Source of the DNA: Blastococcus haudaquaticus
Lineage (GTDB): Bacteria; Actinomycetota; Actinomycetes; Mycobacteriales; Geodermatophilaceae
Length of the DNA: 64,000 bases
Reading direction: 5' to 3'
Assembly: GCF_900230285.1 (NCBI RefSeq)
Contig: NZ_OCNK01000004.1
Span: forward strand, 1-64,000
Made by a program: the position numbers and the translations under genes. This document shows, in pieces, positions 1-8,360 of this stretch (its first letter is position 1; each line of letters opens with the position of its first letter). Under the pieces are notes generated by a model. The model worked only from the letters and a program-made list of their open reading frames with translations, was not told where the DNA came from and did not search any database.

Positions 1-874
1 GCGCCGGTGGTGCGGCCGGAGCGGATGGCGGCGGCGCTGGAGCAGGGCGTCGACCTGGCCGAGGTCGACCGCACGTTCAGCACCGTCGCCGCCGAACGCC
101 GGATCGAGCAGCTGGCCCGGGTGGTGCACCACTACCTGTCCCGCCTCGACCCCGACGGGCCCGAGCCGGACCCGACCGAGGACCGGTCGCTGACCCTGTC
201 GACGCTCGCCGACGGCACGGTGGTGATCCGCGGCCAGCTCGACGCGGTCGGCGGGGAGAAGCTGACGACCGCGATCGAGTCGGTGGTGCAGGCCGACCGG
301 CCCCCAGGGGGATCGGCGGACCCGCGCCCAGCAGAACGCCGACGCGCTGGTGCAGTTGGCCGATAGCCAGCTGGCGGCGGGGAAGCTGCCGCTGCTGCGG
401 ACGGTGAAGCCGCACGTCGTCGTCACCACCCGGGACGCCGACCTGTTCGCCCGGGCGAACGGCGCGGCGACGGTGAGTACCGGTTTCGGCAGCCTGATCT
501 CCGCCGCGACGGCGCGGATGCTGGCCTGCGACGGCAGCGTTACCCCGGTCCGGATCGACGAGCACGGCAAGCCGCTGAACATGGGCCGCACCCACCGGGT
601 CGTGCCACCGCACCTGCGCAAGGCCGTCGAACTGCGGGACGAGGCGTGCGTCTTCGCCGGCTGCGGAGCCCCGAAGTACTGGTGCGACGTGCACCACCTG
701 ATCCACTGGATCTTCGGCGGGGAGACGTCGCTGGAGAACTCAGCGCTGTTGTGCGAGCGGCACCATACGAAGGTCCATCACGGATTCCGGGTCCAGCGAG
801 GACCCGACGGCCGATGGCGCACCTTCCGCCCCGACGACACCGAGATCGTGATCGGCCGACCACTGCTCGTGTGA
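1..874 (+). pseudogene. HNH endonuclease of the DUF222/13E12 type, 5' truncated and frameshifted
   Basis: The 5' end lies outside the window. Frame 1 from base 1 reads a DUF222-like alpha-helical region up to about base 305. The homologous reading then continues in frame 2 (GDRRTRAQQNADALVQL), so one base is gained or two are lost in the C5-A-G4 stretch at 301-310. The C-terminal part holds the HNH zinc module: CVFAGCG, then DVHHLIHW, then LLCERHHTKVHH, ending at the TGA at 872-874. Frame 1 alone runs into a stop near 364, so no single frame encodes the whole protein. DUF222-HNH proteins occur in many copies per genome in several actinobacterial families and behave like selfish or mobile nuclease genes. 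The shift could also be a sequencing error in the homopolymers. No function should be assigned to this copy. Confidence 0.85.
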
Positions 875-971
875 CGCGGTCGCTCAGGGTGCCCGCGGGC
901 CGGCGACGTAGCCTCGCCCCGCACGGCGCTGCCCCGCGCCGCCATCGAGCCGACGGGAACCCGCGCACCGC

Positions 972-1592
972 ATGTACGAGTACGAGAAGGACGGCGCCGA
1001 GATCTACCGGCAGTCGTTCGCCACCATCCGCGCCGAGGCCGACCTCGACGGACTGCCCGAGGACGTCGCCCGGGTCGCGGTCCGGATGATCCACGCGTGC
1101 GGCCAGGTCGACCTGGTGCGGGACATCGCCTGGTCCCCCGCCGTCGTCGAGCGCGCGCGGGAGGCCCTGAACGCCGGAGCACCGGTGTTCTGCGACGCCC
1201 AGATGGTCGCCTCCGGTGTGACCCGCCGGCGCCTGCCGAAGGACAACGACGTCGTCTGCACGCTGAACGACCCGCGCACGCCGGGCCTGGCCGCCGACCT
1301 CGGCACCACGCGCACCGCTGCCGCGCTGGAGCTGTGGGGCGACCGGCTCGACGGGGCGGTCGTCGCCATCGGCAACGCCCCCACCGCCCTGTTCCACCTG
1401 CTCGAGCTGGTCGCGGCCGGTGGCCCACGCCCCGCCGCTGTCCTCGGCATCCCGGTCGGCTTCATCGGTGCGGCCGAGTCGAAGGACGCGCTCGCCGCCA
1501 GCGACCTCGACTTCCTCGTCGTGCGCGGCCGCCGCGGTGGCAGCGCGATGACCGCCGCAGCGGTGAACGCGATCGGGAGCGACGTCGAATGA
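972..1592 (+). CDS. cobH: Precorrin-8X methylmutase
   Basis: The 206-residue protein is a cytoplasmic enzyme of the corrin pathway that moves the C11 methyl group to C12, turning precorrin-8X into hydrogenobyrinate. Family hallmarks include the N-terminal [15 protein letters not shown] segment, the conserved region [10 protein letters not shown], and the Gly/Pro-rich stretch [16 protein letters not shown]. The length is normal for CobH/CbiC. The ATG at 972 has no clear Shine-Dalgarno sequence. A TAGCCT-like -10 at 908-913 could give a leader of about 50 bases. Its TGA overlaps the ATG of the following cobIJ gene, so the two are co-translated. This is the first intact gene of the B12 region, 97 bases after the HNH remnant. 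Confidence 0.95.
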   Translation: MYEYEKDGAEIYRQSFATIRAEADLDGLPEDVARVAVRMIHACGQVDLVRDIAWSPAVVERAREALNAGAPVFCDAQMVASGVTRRRLPKDNDVVCTLNDPRTPGLAADLGTTRTAAALELWGDRLDGAVVAIGNAPTALFHLLELVAAGGPRPAAVLGIPVGFIGAAESKDALAASDLDFLVVRGRRGGSAMTAAAVNAIGSDVE

Positions 1593-3106
1593 GCGAAGGG
1601 CAGGCGTTGAGCACGGGTCGCCTGTACGGCGTCGGGCTGGGCCCGGGCGATCCCGAGCTGGTCACGGTCAAGGCCGCGCGACTGATCGGCGCGGCCGACG
1701 TCGTCGCCTTCCACGCCGCCCGGCACGGGCGGTCGGTGGCCCGAGGGCTCGCCGCGCCGTACCTGCGCGAGGGGCAGATCGAGGAGCTGCTCGTCTACCC
1801 GGTCACCACCGAGAGCACCGACCACCCCGGCGGCTACCAGGGCGCCATCGACGAGTTCTACGAGTCCGCCGCTGCCCGGCTCGCCGCGCACCTGGACGCC
1901 GGCCGCGACGTCGTCGTCCTGGCCGAGGGCGACCCGTTCTTCTACGGCTCCTACATGCACATGCACAAGCGCCTTGCCCACCGGTACCCGACCGAGGTCG
2001 TCCCCGGGGTCACCAGCGTGAGCGGCGCCGCGGCGGCGGTCGGCCGCCCGCTGGTCGAGCGCGACGAGGTGCTCACCGTGCTGCCCGGCACGCTCGGCGC
2101 CGACGAGCTCGCCGAGTGGCTCGCCACCACCGACTCCGCCGCCGTGATGAAGCTCGGCCGCACCTTCCCCGACGTGCGGGAGGCCTTCGACCGCGCCGGC
2201 GTCCTCGACCGCGCGCTGTACGTCGAGCGCGCCACCACCGACCGGCAGCGCACGATGCCCCTGGCCGACGTCGACCCGGCCACCGTCCCGTACTTCTCCC
2301 TCGCCCTGCTGCCCAGCGCGCTCACCGGACCCGGGAACGACCCCGCCCCGCCCGAGGGCGACGCGGGGAGCCACGGCGAGGTCGTCGTCGTCGGGCTCGG
2401 CCCCGGCTCGCGCAGCTGGACCACCCCGGAGGCCGCGGCCGCGCTCGACGCCGCGGACGACCTCATCGGGTACGGCCCCTACCTGGACCGCGTCGCCGTC
2501 AACCCGCGACAGGAGCGCCACCCCAGCGACAACCGGGTCGAGGCCGAGCGCGCCGCGCACGCCCTCGAGCTGGCGCGCTCGGGCCGCCGGGTCGCGGTCG
2601 TCTCCAGCGGCGACCCCGGTGTCTTCGCCATGGCCGCGGCCGTGCTCGAGGTGGCGGGCCGGCCGGAGTTCGCCGACGTGCCGGTCCGCGTGGTCCCGGG
2701 GCTGACCGCCGCCCAGGCGGTCGCGTCGAAGGTCGGCGCCCCGCTCGGCCACGACTTCTGCGTCATGTCGCTGTCCGACGTCCTCAAGCCGTGGGAGGTC
2801 GTCGTCGACCGGCTCCGGCACGCCGCCGCGGCGGACCTCGTCATCGCCCTCTACAACCCGCGCTCGAAGCACCGCCCGCACCAGCTCGGCGAAGCCCAGA
2901 AGGTGCTCCTGGAGACGCGGTCGACCGACACCGTGGTGGTGGTCGGCCGGGACGTCGGCGGCCCCGAGGAGCAGCTCACGATCACGACCCTGGGCGACCT
3001 CGACCCGGAGACCGTCGACATGCGCTGCCTGCTCATCATCGGGTCCTCGCAGACCCGCGTCGGCCGCGGCGGGGCCGTCTTCACGCCGAGGACCTACCCG
3101 GGGTAG
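1589..3106 (+). CDS. cobIJ: Fused precorrin-2 C20-methyltransferase / precorrin-3B C17-methyltransferase
   Basis: The 505-residue protein carries two SAM-dependent tetrapyrrole methylase domains. The CobI half covers roughly residues 10-245, with the [13 protein letters not shown] loop and [10 protein letters not shown]. The CobJ half starts near residue 264, with [23 protein letters not shown] and [15 protein letters not shown] short Pro/Gly/Glu-rich linker separates them. CobI methylates precorrin-2 at C20, and CobJ methylates C17 with ring contraction. The fusion is common in actinobacteria, for example in Mycobacterium. The ATG at 1589 overlaps the cobH stop (ATGA), which fixes the start. 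The 3' end overlaps the convergent oxidoreductase gene by 26 bases. Confidence 0.95.
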   Translation: MSEGQALSTGRLYGVGLGPGDPELVTVKAARLIGAADVVAFHAARHGRSVARGLAAPYLREGQIEELLVYPVTTESTDHPGGYQGAIDEFYESAAARLAAHLDAGRDVVVLAEGDPFFYGSYMHMHKRLAHRYPTEVVPGVTSVSGAAAAVGRPLVERDEVLTVLPGTLGADELAEWLATTDSAAVMKLGRTFPDVREAFDRAGVLDRALYVERATTDRQRTMPLADVDPATVPYFSLALLPSALTGPGNDPAPPEGDAGSHGEVVVVGLGPGSRSWTTPEAAAALDAADDLIGYGPYLDRVAVNPRQERHPSDNRVEAERAAHALELARSGRRVAVVSSGDPGVFAMAAAVLEVAGRPEFADVPVRVVPGLTAAQAVASKVGAPLGHDFCVMSLSDVLKPWEVVVDRLRHAAAADLVIALYNPRSKHRPHQLGEAQKVLLETRSTDTVVVVGRDVGGPEEQLTITTLGDLDPETVDMRCLLIIGSSQTRVGRGGAVFTPRTYPG

Positions 3107-3992
3107 CCGCGCCCGGGGAGCGAAGCTGTTCCACCACCGCGGAGAAGCCCTCGCCACCCCGCCCATCGGCGATGGCTCCGCGGGTCAGCGCCCGGACGAG
3201 AGCCGGCAGCCCGGGGTCGACGCCCCTCGCCCGGCTGGTGACGACGATGTGCTCGAGCGCCGCGTCGTTCATGTCCAGGGTGTCCTCGTCGCCCGGGTAA
3301 CGCCCCTGGTCCACGTCGCGAGCCAGCCCTTCGAGCGTCGCCGGCAGGATCGCCATGACCCGGTTGGCGTAGGGCAGGAAGGTCCGGGCAGTCACCCCGT
3401 CGGCGGTCATCACGGCGGCGGCATGCAGGAACGACGCCATTCCCGCGAAGAAGACGTCGAGCATGCCGAGGTCGTAGAGGGAGGCCAGCCCCGGTTCGGC
3501 GCCCAGGAACTCCGCCTCCCCGCCCAGCGCGAGCAACGTTCCACGGTGCTCCTCGAACACCTCGGCCGACCCGCTGTAGAGCACCTGCGCGTCCGGACCG
3601 CCGATCAGCGGGACGGGCACCATGATCGCGCCGTCGAGGTAGCGCACCCCGTGCCGGGCGGCCCATTCGGCCGTGGAGCGGGCGTCCTCCGGGGTGGACG
3701 AGGTCAGGTTCACCACTGCCTTTCCCGCCAGCCGATCGGCCAGCGGATCGAGCAGCTCGCGCACGGCGGCGTGGTCGCGCACGCACAGCATCGTGACGCC
3801 ACCGTCCTCGACCGCCGCGGCGACGCTGCCGGCGCGGAGCGCACCCGCCGCCATCAGTGGCTCGGCGCGGGCAGGGGTCCGGTTCCAGACGGTGGTGGGG
3901 TGCCCGGCCTCCAGGAACGCGCTCGCCAGCGCCGCTCCCATCGCACCCAGCCCCACCACCGTCACCGATGTCTTCGTGCTGTCGATCGTCAT
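3081..3992 (-). CDS. NAD(P)-dependent oxidoreductase of the 6-phosphogluconate dehydrogenase / imine reductase type
   Basis: The 303-residue protein has an N-terminal Rossmann fold (VVGLGAMGAALASAF, then VWNRTPARAEPL), the segment MLCVRDHAAVRELLD, and a helical C-terminal half typical of 3-hydroxyisobutyrate dehydrogenase or imine reductase relatives. The substrate is unknown. The gene is divergent from a MerR regulator, and its promoter overlaps a perfect palindrome, so it is probably the regulator's target. The ATG at 3992 is chosen because a TAGCGT -10 box ends 7 bases upstream, which fits a leaderless mRNA. An upstream in-frame ATG at 4016 lies inside the operator and is rejected. The gene sits within the B12 region but shows no sign of being a B12 enzyme. 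Confidence 0.85.
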   Translation of the reverse strand: MTIDSTKTSVTVVGLGAMGAALASAFLEAGHPTTVWNRTPARAEPLMAAGALRAGSVAAAVEDGGVTMLCVRDHAAVRELLDPLADRLAGKAVVNLTSSTPEDARSTAEWAARHGVRYLDGAIMVPVPLIGGPDAQVLYSGSAEVFEEHRGTLLALGGEAEFLGAEPGLASLYDLGMLDVFFAGMASFLHAAAVMTADGVTARTFLPYANRVMAILPATLEGLARDVDQGRYPGDEDTLDMNDAALEHIVVTSRARGVDPGLPALVRALTRGAIADGRGGEGFSAVVEQLRSPGAATPGRSSA

Positions 3993-3999
3993 GGTGAGA

Positions 4000-4031
4000 A
4001 CGCTAGAGTCTGACATCGATGTCAGAGTCAA
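4000..4031 (-). promoter_or_regulatory. MerR-type promoter and operator of the oxidoreductase gene
   Basis: On the minus strand there is a -35 TTGACT (4026-4031) and a -10 TAGCGT (4000-4005) separated by about 20 bases. The spacer carries a perfect 16-bp palindrome, CTGACATCGATGTCAG (4010-4025). An overlong spacer holding the operator is the classic layout for MerR-family activators, which untwist the DNA to activate transcription. The divergent merR-type gene starts 19 bases beyond the -35, so the site probably controls both genes. Confidence 0.75.
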
Positions 4032-4049
4032 GCCTGGGGGCGGGATGAC

Positions 4050-4430
4050 GTGCGCATCGGAGAACTCCAGCGCCGGACCGGTGTGAACCAGCGCCTGCTG
4101 CGCTACTACGAGGAGCAGCGCCTCCTGACGCCGATGCGCCGGGCGTCCGGCTACCGCGAGTACGCCGAAGGCGACGTCCGCACCGTGCAGCACATCCGCA
4201 CATTGCTCGCCGCGGGCCTGCCGACCGCGACCATCGCCGAGGTGCTGCCGTGCCTGGCCACGGACGGCGACCGGCTGGTGGTACCCGACTGCGCAGAGGT
4301 GCTCGACGAACTGCAGCGCGAGCGCGACCGGCTCACCGACGCGATCCACGGGCTCGAAGCCGCGCGCTCGGAGCTGGACGGGATCATCGCCAGGGCCCCG
4401 GCGGGGATGGCGCCGAGCACCTGCGACTGA
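4050..4430 (+). CDS. MerR-family transcriptional regulator
   Basis: The 126-residue protein begins with the MerR winged helix-turn-helix: RIGELQRRTGVNQRLLRYYEEQ, then the recognition wing GYREYAEGDVRTVQHI. A coiled-coil dimerisation helix follows (residues about 75-115). It has no large C-terminal effector domain. Cysteines occur in LPCLATDGDRLVVPDCAEV, but a defined metal-binding loop cannot be assigned. The GTG at 4050 has a G-rich Shine-Dalgarno region (GGGGGCGGG) just upstream. It is divergent from the oxidoreductase at 3081-3992 and probably controls it through the palindrome between them. The signal sensed is unknown. It ends 24 bases before the convergent cobK. Confidence 0.88.
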   Translation: MRIGELQRRTGVNQRLLRYYEEQRLLTPMRRASGYREYAEGDVRTVQHIRTLLAAGLPTATIAEVLPCLATDGDRLVVPDCAEVLDELQRERDRLTDAIHGLEAARSELDGIIARAPAGMAPSTCD

Positions 4431-4454
4431 CCCGGACGGTCGCGTGGTACCGCC

Positions 4455-5195
4455 TCACGGGAGCGCGGACAACCACGCAACGGCCTCCTCGACAGTGGCC
4501 ACGACCGGCACCCTGGGTGGTACGGGCAGCCGCCGGACCAGCACGACCGGCACCCCGAGCTCGCGGGCAGCAGTGAGCTTGGCCTCCGTCATGTGCCCGC
4601 CGGAGTCCTTGGTGACCACGACGTCCACACCGTGCTCCCGCAGCAGCGCGAGCTCGTCGGCGAGGCTGAACGGCCCACGCTCGAGGATGACGGTGGTGCG
4701 CGCGGGGAGCGGCGGCTCCGGCGGGTCGACCGACCGGACCAGCACCTCCTGGGTCAGCCCGGCGAAGGCACCCAGACCCATCCGGCCGGTGGTGACGAAC
4801 ACGTGCCCGAACCCGGCGACCGCCACCGCGGCCTCCTCGAGCGAGTCCACCCAGCGCCAGTCGTCGCCCGGCTGCTCCGTCCACCCCGGCCGCTGCAGCC
4901 GGAGCAGCGGGACGCCCGTGACCGCGGAGGCCGACGCCGCGGACGCCGTCATCGTGGACGCGAAGGGGTGCGTCGCGTCCACCACCGCCGCGACCGGGTT
5001 CGCCGCCAACCACGCTGCCAGGCCGACGGCTCCCCCGAAGCCGCCGACGCGCACCTCGCCCGGCGGCAGCAGCGGATCGGCCACCCGGCCGGCCAGCGAG
5101 CTGACGACGTCGACGCCGTCGGCCACCAGCGCCGTCGCCAACCGCCGCGCCTCGCCGGTCCCCCCGAGGACGAGCACCCGGCCGGTCACCCGCAC
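4455..5195 (-). CDS. cobK: Precorrin-6A (6X) reductase
   Basis: The 246-residue protein is the NADPH-dependent reductase that converts precorrin-6A to precorrin-6B. Recognisable motifs are VLVLGGTGEARRLA near the N terminus, VVDATHPFAS around residue 90, LERGPFSLADEL, and VVTKDSGG near residue 200. The length matches the family. The start is a GTG at 5195. A second in-frame GTG at 5189 is possible. The gene is divergent from cbiD with only 20 bases between starts, so each promoter must lie partly inside the neighbouring gene or the start choices are slightly off. It is convergent with the MerR-type gene. Confidence 0.93.
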   Translation of the reverse strand: MRVTGRVLVLGGTGEARRLATALVADGVDVVSSLAGRVADPLLPPGEVRVGGFGGAVGLAAWLAANPVAAVVDATHPFASTMTASAASASAVTGVPLLRLQRPGWTEQPGDDWRWVDSLEEAAVAVAGFGHVFVTTGRMGLGAFAGLTQEVLVRSVDPPEPPLPARTTVILERGPFSLADELALLREHGVDVVVTKDSGGHMTEAKLTAARELGVPVVLVRRLPVPPRVPVVATVEEAVAWLSALP

Positions 5196-5215
5196 CGCCC
5201 AGGCATGCTGACCAC

Positions 5216-6298
5216 GTGAGCAGGGACGGCGCCACCGGGCTGCGTTACGGCTGGACGACAGGCGCCTGCGCGACCGCCGCGGCCACCGCCGCCTACACCG
5301 CCCTCCTCACCGGCGAGTTCCCCGACCCCGTGACCATCGACCTCCCGGGCGACAAGCACCCGTCGTTCGCGCTGGCGAAGGAACTGCTGGAGGACGGCGC
5401 GGCCACGGTCGGCATCGTCAAGGACGCCGGTGACGACCCCGACGTCACGCACGGCGCCCTCGTCTCGGCGCGCGCGACGCATGGCGAGCCCGGCACCGGT
5501 GTCACGTTCCGCGCGGGGACCGGCGTCGGCACCGTGACCAAGCCCGGTCTGCCCCTGCCCGTCGGCGAGCCGGCAATCAACCCGATGCCGCGCCGGTTCA
5601 TCCGCGAGCACGTCGCGACGGTCGCCGCGAGCCACGGCGGGAGCGGTGACGTCGTCGTCGAGATCGCGGTGGAGAACGGCGAGGAGCTGGCCCGGAAGAC
5701 GTGGAACCCGCGGCTGGGGATCGTCGGCGGGCTCTCCATCCTGGGCACCACCGGGGTGGTCGTCCCGTACTCGTGCTCGTCGTGGATCGACTCGATCCGC
5801 CGCGGCATCGACGTCGCCCGGGCGGCCGGCCACCAGCACGTGGCCGGGTGCACCGGCAGCACCAGCGAACGCGTGGTCGGCGAGCTGTACGGCCTGCCCG
5901 AGGACGCGCTGCTGGACATGGGCGATTTCGCCGGCGCCGTGCTCAAGTACCTGCGCCGGCACCCGGTCCCCCGGCTGACCGTGGCCGGTGGGATCGGCAA
6001 GCTGGCCAAGCTCGCCGACGGTCACCTCGACCTGCACTCCGGGCGCTCGCAGGTGTCGACGGACTCGCTCGCGGCGAGGGTGGACACCGCGGGCGGCTCC
6101 CCGGAGCTGGTCGAGGGCGTACGCGCCGCCAACACCGCCCTCGATGCGCTGCAGCAGTGCCAGGCGGCCGGTCTCCCCCTCGGCGACCTCGTCGCGGCCG
6201 GCGCCCGGGACACCGCGCTCGGCGTGCTCCGCGGCGCCCCCGTCGAGGTCGACGTCGTGGTCATCGACCGCGGGGGCACGATCGTCGGCCGGAGCTAG
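5216..6298 (+). CDS. cbiD: Cobalt-precorrin-5B C1-methyltransferase (CbiD family)
   Basis: The 360-residue protein shows the CbiD N-terminal signature LRYGWTTGACATAAATAAY, then LVSARATHGEPGTGVTFRAGTGVGTVTKPGLPLPVGEPAINP (quoted only to show the family pattern at residues 80-125), TTGVVVPYSCSSW, and GGIGKLAKLADGHLDLHS. CbiD methylates C1 in the cobalt-early (anaerobic) pathway, yet it sits here among CobH/I/J/K/L/M enzymes usually called cobalt-late. Such mixtures occur in actinobacteria, where CbiD replaces CobF. The GTG at 5216 is preceded by only 20 bases of intergenic DNA. It is convergent with cobM. Confidence 0.93.
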   Translation: MSRDGATGLRYGWTTGACATAAATAAYTALLTGEFPDPVTIDLPGDKHPSFALAKELLEDGAATVGIVKDAGDDPDVTHGALVSARATHGEPGTGVTFRAGTGVGTVTKPGLPLPVGEPAINPMPRRFIREHVATVAASHGGSGDVVVEIAVENGEELARKTWNPRLGIVGGLSILGTTGVVVPYSCSSWIDSIRRGIDVARAAGHQHVAGCTGSTSERVVGELYGLPEDALLDMGDFAGAVLKYLRRHPVPRLTVAGGIGKLAKLADGHLDLHSGRSQVSTDSLAARVDTAGGSPELVEGVRAANTALDALQQCQAAGLPLGDLVAAGARDTALGVLRGAPVEVDVVVIDRGGTIVGRS

Positions 6299-6360
6299 CG
6301 AAAGGACCCCGCTGCCCCCCACCGCTCGCAGGCTCGCGTCGGGCCCCTGCAGCGCGGCCG

Positions 6361-7101
6361 TCACCGACGGCGACTGGTCGAGTAGAGGTGGCTGTCGGGG
6401 AACTGCCCCGCGGTCAGCACCGCGCCGACGATCACCACCGCCGTCCGCTTCACCCCGGCCTCCTCGACCTGCGCCGCGATGTCGGCGAGCGTCCCACGCA
6501 GGACCAGCTCGTCGTCCCGGCTGGCGCGCGCCACCACGGCGACCGGGCAGTCCGCGCCGTAGTGCGGGACGAGCTCCGGCACGAGCTCGGCGATCCGCTG
6601 CACCGCGAGATGGAGCACCAGCGTCGCCCGCGAGGCGCCGAGCGTGGCCAGGTCCTCCCCCGGCGGCATGGGCGTCGACCGCGCCGAGGTGCGGGTCAGG
6701 ATCACCGTCTGGCCCACGCCGGGAACCGTCAGCTCCCGCTTCAGCGACGCAGCGGCGGCCGCGAACGCCGGCACCCCGGGGACGACGTCGTAGGGGATGC
6801 CGATCGCGTCGAGCCGGCGCATCTGCTCCGCCATCGCGCTGTACACCGACGGGTCGCCGGAGTGCAGCCGGGCGACGTCGAGGCCGGCCTCGTGCGCGGC
6901 CAGCAGCTCGGCCGTGATGGCGTCGAGGTCGAGGTTCGCCGTGTCGACCAGCCGGGCGCCGGCCGGGGCGGTGTCGAGCAGCTCGCGCGGCACGAGCGCA
7001 CCGGCATACAGGCAGACCGGCGCGCTCGCGATGATCCGTGCCGCCCGGACGGTGACCAGGTCCGCGGCACCCGGTCCGGCACCGATGAAGTGCACCGTCA
7101 C
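6361..7101 (-). CDS. cobM: Precorrin-4 C11-methyltransferase
   Basis: The 246-residue protein is a SAM-dependent tetrapyrrole methylase. It begins VHFIGAGPGAADLVTVRAAR, continues with VARLHSGDPSVYSAMAEQM and VVPGVPAFAAAAASL, and includes TRTSARSTPMPPGEDL, all characteristic of CobM/CbiF. It adds the C11 methyl group to precorrin-4. The GTG start at 7101 overlaps the cobL stop (GTGA), so it is translated together with cobL as the second gene of a two-gene unit. The length is standard. The 3' end faces cbiD across 62 bases with no strong terminator. Confidence 0.94.
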   Translation of the reverse strand: MTVHFIGAGPGAADLVTVRAARIIASAPVCLYAGALVPRELLDTAPAGARLVDTANLDLDAITAELLAAHEAGLDVARLHSGDPSVYSAMAEQMRRLDAIGIPYDVVPGVPAFAAAAASLKRELTVPGVGQTVILTRTSARSTPMPPGEDLATLGASRATLVLHLAVQRIAELVPELVPHYGADCPVAVVARASRDDELVLRGTLADIAAQVEEAGVKRTAVVIVGAVLTAGQFPDSHLYSTSRRR

Positions 7102-8318
7102 GGCTTGACCACCGACCAGATCGTCACCGGCATGGCCGGCCTCCAGCCGGTGAACCGACCGACCGGCTCCGCGTGCTGCACGCCGATGCGCACCAGGTCA
7201 CCTCCCACACCTGCCGACCACGCGGCCAGGACCGTCTCGCTCTGCACGGTCACCGCGTTCGCCACCAGCCGGCCCCCCGACGGGAGCGCCTCCCAGCAGG
7301 CCTCCGGCACCCCGGGCACGGTGAGCCCGCCGCCGATGAAGACCGCGTCCGGGCGGGGCAGACCGGCCAGCGCCTCGGGTGCCCTGCCGGTCACCACCCG
7401 CAGCGCCGGGACGCCGAGCCGGGCGGCGTTGCGGCTGATCCGAGCCGCCCGCTCCGGCGAGGACTCGACGGCCACGGCCCGCGACGCCGGGTCCACCCGC
7501 ATCCACTCGATGCCGACGGAGCCCGCGCCCGCCCCGACGTCCCACAGCAGCTGCCCCGGCACCGGCACCAGCCGGGCCAGCGTGACGGCGCGGACGTCGG
7601 CCTTGGTCAGCTGGCCGTCGGACTCGTAGGCGCCGTCCGGCAGCCCGGGCGTGGTCGGCAGGGGCACGGTGCCCTGGTCGGCGCGGCACTCGACGGCGGT
7701 GACGGCGAGGGCGGGCCCCGGCCCCGACCAGCCCGCCGCGGTTCCGGAGCGCACCGTCTCGTCCGGACCGCCGAGGTCGCCGAGGACGGCGAGGGTGCTG
7801 TCCCCGAACCCGCGCTCGGTCAGCAGGGCCGCGATCGCGGCGGGCGCGGCGCTGTCCGACCCCAGGACGAGCAGCCGGCGACCCGGCTGGACGTGCGGGT
7901 GCAGCAGCTCGACCGGCCGCCCGACGAGGGTGACGACGGGGGTCTCCTCGACCGGCCAGCCCATCCGCGCGCACGCCAGCGAGACCGACGACGGCGCCGG
8001 CAGCACCCGCACCCGATCGTGGCCCAGCAGGCGGGTCAGGGTGGTCCCGATCCCCGACAGCATCGGGTCTCCGCTGGCCAGCACGACGATCGCGCGGTCG
8101 GAATGCCGGTCGACGAGCCCGGGCAGCGCCTCGCTCAGCGGCGACGGCCACGGCACCCGCTCGGCCCGGACGGAATCCGCGACGAGGGCGAGCTGGCGGG
8201 CGCTGCCGAGGAGCACCTCGGCCCGCTCGATCGCCGCCCGCGACGATGTCGGCAGCCCGTCCCACCCGTCGGCGCCGATGCCCACGACGACGACCTGCGA
8301 CGGGCTGGCGGGATGCAT
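7098..8318 (-). CDS. cobL: Precorrin-6Y C5,15-methyltransferase (decarboxylating), CbiE-CbiT fusion
   Basis: The 406-residue protein has two methyltransferase domains. A CbiE-like tetrapyrrole methylase fills the N-terminal half, from VVVVGIGADGWDGL to about residue 200, with VLASGDPMLSGIG. A CbiT-like class I methyltransferase occupies the C-terminal half, with KADVRAVTLARL, LLWDVGAGAGSVGIEWMR and VFIGGGL. Together they methylate C5 and C15 and remove the C12 acetate carboxyl. The ATG at 8318 is chosen because a TAGGAT -10 box (8327-8332 on the complement) ends 8 bases upstream, suggesting a leaderless mRNA. A much longer minus-strand reading frame extends upstream through cobQ and the riboswitch but has no coding support there. 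Confidence 0.94.
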   Translation of the reverse strand: MHPASPSQVVVVGIGADGWDGLPTSSRAAIERAEVLLGSARQLALVADSVRAERVPWPSPLSEALPGLVDRHSDRAIVVLASGDPMLSGIGTTLTRLLGHDRVRVLPAPSSVSLACARMGWPVEETPVVTLVGRPVELLHPHVQPGRRLLVLGSDSAAPAAIAALLTERGFGDSTLAVLGDLGGPDETVRSGTAAGWSGPGPALAVTAVECRADQGTVPLPTTPGLPDGAYESDGQLTKADVRAVTLARLVPVPGQLLWDVGAGAGSVGIEWMRVDPASRAVAVESSPERAARISRNAARLGVPALRVVTGRAPEALAGLPRPDAVFIGGGLTVPGVPEACWEALPSGGRLVANAVTVQSETVLAAWSAGVGGDLVRIGVQHAEPVGRFTGWRPAMPVTIWSVVKP

Positions 8319-8326
8319 GACGGCCG

Positions 8327-8357
8327 ATCCTAGGCAGGCCCGCCGAGGGCCCTCGGC
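8327..8357. promoter_or_regulatory. Divergent cobL/cobQ promoter region with a perfect palindrome
   Basis: The 42-base gap between the two divergent genes holds the cobL -10 box (TAGGAT on the minus strand, 8327-8332) and a perfect 16-bp palindrome, GCCGAGGGCCCTCGGC (8342-8357), whose right edge is 3 bases before the cobQ ATG. The palindrome could be an operator, or a hairpin at the 5' end of cobQ mRNA that hides its ribosome-binding region. In such GC-rich DNA chance is also possible. Confidence 0.45.
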
Positions 8358-8360
8358 ATC

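Noticed and set aside
1004-3166. 720-codon frame opposite cobH/cobIJ
   Set aside because: Antisense shadow of two well-supported enzymes.
3993-4016. Alternative ATG at 4016 for the oxidoreductase
   Set aside because: It lies inside the MerR operator and upstream of the -10 box.
6299-6360. Terminator between convergent cbiD and cobM
   Set aside because: Only a 6-bp CGCTGC/GCAGCG pairing with a long loop, not convincing.
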